From Edaphobacter sp. (GTDB lineage Bacteria; Acidobacteriota; Terriglobia; Terriglobales; Acidobacteriaceae), in NCBI GenBank assembly GCA_025462645.1, contig JAOAPB010000028.1:1-64000 (forward strand): 64,000 nt of DNA, written 5' to 3'. Both the position numbers and the translations under genes were made by a program. A model generated the notes under the pieces. It saw only the letters and a program-made list of their open reading frames with translations. It was not told the DNA's origin and did no database searches. Position 1 is the stretch's first letter; each line of letters opens with the position of its first letter. Positions 61,866 to 64,000 of the stretch are shown piece after piece.

Positions 61866-62567
61866 ATGCTGTTGCAAGAGCTGCGAACCGCCGTCCTTGA
61901 AGCCAACCTCGAACTCGTCAAACGCGGCCTGGTCCTCTACACCTTCGGCAATGCCAGCGGCATCGACCGCGAGCAGGGGCTCGTCGTCATCAAGCCCTCG
62001 GGTGTCGACTACGACGACCTGCGGCCCGAGCACATGGTCGTGACCGACCTGAACGGCAAGATCGTCGACGGCAGGCTGAAGCCCTCCTCCGACCTCGATA
62101 CCCACACCTTGCTCTACCGCGAATTCCCGGGCATCGGCGCTGTGGTCCACACCCACTCCGAATACGCCACCAGCTTCGCGCAGGCGGGCCTGCCCATCCC
62201 GCCGCTGGGTACGACACACGCCGACTACTTCTGCGGCCCCATCCCCGTGACGCCCAGCCTCACCGACGAAGCCATCGGAGGCCGTTACGTCCACGAGACC
62301 GGCCTCGCCATCGTCAATCACTTCAGGCAGCAGGGAATCGACCCCCTCGCCGTCCCGGCCGTCCTCGTAGCCGGCCATGCCCCGTTCTGCTGGGGCAAGG
62401 ACCCTCACGCCGCCGCCCACAACGCCGTAGTCCTCGAAGCCGTAGCCCGCATGGCCTACAGAACCCTCACCCTGGCCCCCGGTCACCCCGGTGTCTCCAG
62501 GGCCCTCCTCGACTGCCACTACTTCCGCAAACACGGAACCAGGGCCACCTACGGACAGACCAGCTAA
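61866..62567 (+). CDS. araD: L-ribulose-5-phosphate 4-epimerase
   Basis: A 233-residue class II aldolase-fold epimerase: NLELVKRGLVLYTFGNASGI, VIKPSGVDYDDLRPEHMVV, the Zn motif HTHSEYATSFAQAG (two His about residue 96-98) with a third His later in LVAGHAPFCWG. It converts L-ribulose 5-phosphate to D-xylulose 5-phosphate in arabinose use. The other ara genes are not next to it. The start at 61866 keeps the conserved first helix. Confidence 0.93.
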   Translation: MLLQELRTAVLEANLELVKRGLVLYTFGNASGIDREQGLVVIKPSGVDYDDLRPEHMVVTDLNGKIVDGRLKPSSDLDTHTLLYREFPGIGAVVHTHSEYATSFAQAGLPIPPLGTTHADYFCGPIPVTPSLTDEAIGGRYVHETGLAIVNHFRQQGIDPLAVPAVLVAGHAPFCWGKDPHAAAHNAVVLEAVARMAYRTLTLAPGHPGVSRALLDCHYFRKHGTRATYGQTS

Positions 62568-62772
62568 GTGGTCAGACCAATAGAGGGCAAAAAGAGCGTT
62601 TTCGTCTCAGAAGAGGGCAGTTTTCTATCCAGCGTTGCCACACATTCCACCACATTCTGACCACAAAAACACCACATCTACAGCTCATTTTTCTCGAAAA
62701 TAAAGGGAAAAACGCGAAAAACCACCCACCCATTTTTTTGGAAAAATCCAGGCAAATTTTTCGCGCTTCAAC

Positions 62773-63843
62773 TTAAAACTTGACCGGCAGGGTGCATCCC
62801 TCCACACTGCTCTCCCGAGCCATCTCCAGCAGCCGAATCACCCGATACCCATCCTCCGGAGTAACAGCCAGTTTGCCAACCCCATTGATGGCATCACGCA
62901 CATTCGCGTAATAGCCCCGATAGTCCCCAAACGCAGTCTTTACAGGGGTTTTGACCAGAGTCCCAGGCTCAGCCGGAACCGGAGCGACCGTCAAAGTCCC
63001 CCACGCAGCCTCATCCTCAGCCAGCCAATCGCCCTCGCCCAGACGCGGAACCTTAGCCCCGCCCACAAGCGCAGGCTCCTGCGGATCGAGCCCGTACTTC
63101 TTGAAGCTGCCCTTCGTCCCATGCAACAGGAATCTGGGCGCAGCATCGCACGCCAACATGCTGGCCCGGCAGTGCGCCCGCAGCCTTGGATACTCAAGCG
63201 TGATGTCAAAAGCATCCTCAATCGCCGTCTGATCACGATCCTTGCGGACACTGGCGGTAATTCCCTGGGGAGTTCCAAACAGAGCGAGAACCTGATCGAC
63301 AAGGTGAGGACCAAGATCGAACAACATTCCATTTGCCAGGTCACCGGCCTCCTTCCACGTGTTCTCACGCGGTAGAGGACGGAAGCGGTCGAAATGAGAC
63401 TCGAAGGTTACAAGGCGGCCCAGCGCCTCTTCTTCAATGAGCTTTCGCACGGTAAGAAAGTCGCCATCCCAGCGACGATTATGGAAGGGGGCCAGCACCA
63501 GGCCGCGCTCGGCGGCAATACTCCCAAGCTCCTTCGCCTCCGCACTGGTCGCCGCAAACGGTTTGTCGATGACGACGTGCTTTCCTGCAAGCAGAGCCTG
63601 CCGGGCCAGGGAGAAGTGCGTCTCATTCGGTGTCCCGACCACAACCAGTTGTATGGTCGCATCCTTCAGCACCTCTTCGAAGGAGCGCAGTATCCGAGCC
63701 TCGGGATAGGCCTTTGCCGCTTCATCGCCGCGCCGCTGGACAATCGAGTCAAGGCGAAGACCCGGGACGGCGCTGACAAAGGGAGCATGAAAGACGCGTC
63801 CCGCAAGGCCGAAGCCGATTACTGCTGTATTGATCTCTGCCAT
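62773..63843 (-). CDS. Gfo/Idh/MocA-family oxidoreductase
   Basis: A 356-residue protein. The Rossmann start AVIGFGLAGRVFHAPFVSAV is followed by VVVGTPNETHFSLARQALLA and the EKP-like motif VVIDKPFAATSAEAKEL, which carries the Lys of the family; the second domain has GMLFDLGPHLVDQVLALFG. It likely oxidises or reduces a sugar or polyol using NAD(P). Substrate not predictable. It is the last gene of the window on the minus strand. Confidence 0.9.
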   Translation of the reverse strand: MAEINTAVIGFGLAGRVFHAPFVSAVPGLRLDSIVQRRGDEAAKAYPEARILRSFEEVLKDATIQLVVVGTPNETHFSLARQALLAGKHVVIDKPFAATSAEAKELGSIAAERGLVLAPFHNRRWDGDFLTVRKLIEEEALGRLVTFESHFDRFRPLPRENTWKEAGDLANGMLFDLGPHLVDQVLALFGTPQGITASVRKDRDQTAIEDAFDITLEYPRLRAHCRASMLACDAAPRFLLHGTKGSFKKYGLDPQEPALVGGAKVPRLGEGDWLAEDEAAWGTLTVAPVPAEPGTLVKTPVKTAFGDYRGYYANVRDAINGVGKLAVTPEDGYRVIRLLEMARESSVEGCTLPVKF

Positions 63844-64000
63844 CTCATCTCCATATCGATCTTGTCATCCAAGTTCCTTGGACAGGACCATTTTGACATG
63901 GCACAGATGCAGTTGCTCTCAGGCCCGTGTGCCGATTACTTCCAGCTAGCTCTGTCTCCCGGCTATCTGCTTCAGGGCGGGATAAAGCCTTCGGTACTGT
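63844..64000. other. right end of window without a recognised gene
   Basis: Upstream region of the oxidoreductase gene and 100-odd further bases. No open frame is supported before the edge. Confidence 0.3.

Overview
The window looks like a chromosomal segment of a soil Acidobacteriota, most likely family Acidobacteriaceae (Terriglobus/Granulicella/Edaphobacter-like). This is inferred from gene content: an Oar-like TonB receptor tail, an Ig-like/lipoprotein-type C-terminus, a PEP-CTERM protein, many plant-polymer enzymes, a xylose-type exopolysaccharide locus and a groESL operon with a CIRCE element. No 16S or other phylogenetic marker is present.

Region 1 (1 to about 22.8 kb) is an accessory, decaying region. 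It holds fragments of a Mu/TniA-type transposase, two IS110 transposases, an IS6-like transposase, a resolvase HTH tail and an orphan pair of multi-site transposon ends (19228-19493). A tyrosine recombinase (5910-6881) lies inside what looks like a 3.5 kb unit bounded by 13-bp direct repeats. That unit also carries an NmrA-like reductase, a membrane protein and a divergent TetR regulator with a palindromic operator. Next to it an arr rifampin ADP-ribosyltransferase gene is flanked by an 18-bp direct repeat. At least twelve genes here are broken: YhcG, serine hydrolase, Ig-like protein, outer-membrane barrel, cysteine hydrolase, Crp/Fnr, DUF4386-like, HIRAN, GH92, P-loop kinase, NYN and others. 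Intact genes include an esterase, a VOC protein, a phospholipase-C-type phosphoesterase with a lectin-like neighbour, a DUF2071 protein, a GGDEF diguanylate cyclase, a beta-carbonic anhydrase and a PEP-CTERM protein. A tRNA-Leu(GAG) at 22905-22989 marks the border.

Region 2 (23 to 42.7 kb) is core-like chromosome with intact genes. It contains a membrane TPR protein, an SDR epimerase, an isoaspartyl peptidase, a CE15 esterase, a CBM9-like protein, an ECF sigma factor with a Cys-rich tail and a tiny upstream Cys-rich peptide gene, a HAD hydrolase, a Fur-family regulator, groESL, a FolM-like SDR, a CpsB/YwqE phosphatase, purQ, a GH13 alpha-amylase, an AI-2E-like protein and a fused ABC transporter pair.

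Region 3 (42.8 to 54.4 kb) is an exopolysaccharide locus. It encodes a receiver protein, an acyltransferase, two GT4 glycosyltransferases, a Wza-type exporter and a Wzc-type tyrosine kinase on the minus strand, UDP-glucose dehydrogenase and UDP-glucuronate decarboxylase on the plus strand, and a Wzi-like outer-membrane protein. Together they suggest a UDP-glucuronate/UDP-xylose-fed polymer, exported by Wza/Wzc and controlled by tyrosine phosphorylation (CpsB at 36 kb may be the phosphatase).

Region 4 (54.4 to 64 kb) is metabolic. It has a degenerate E1-like protein beside aceE, a split TolB/laminin-like pair, argJ, araD and a Gfo/Idh/MocA oxidoreductase. No CRISPR array, rRNA or complete prophage was seen.
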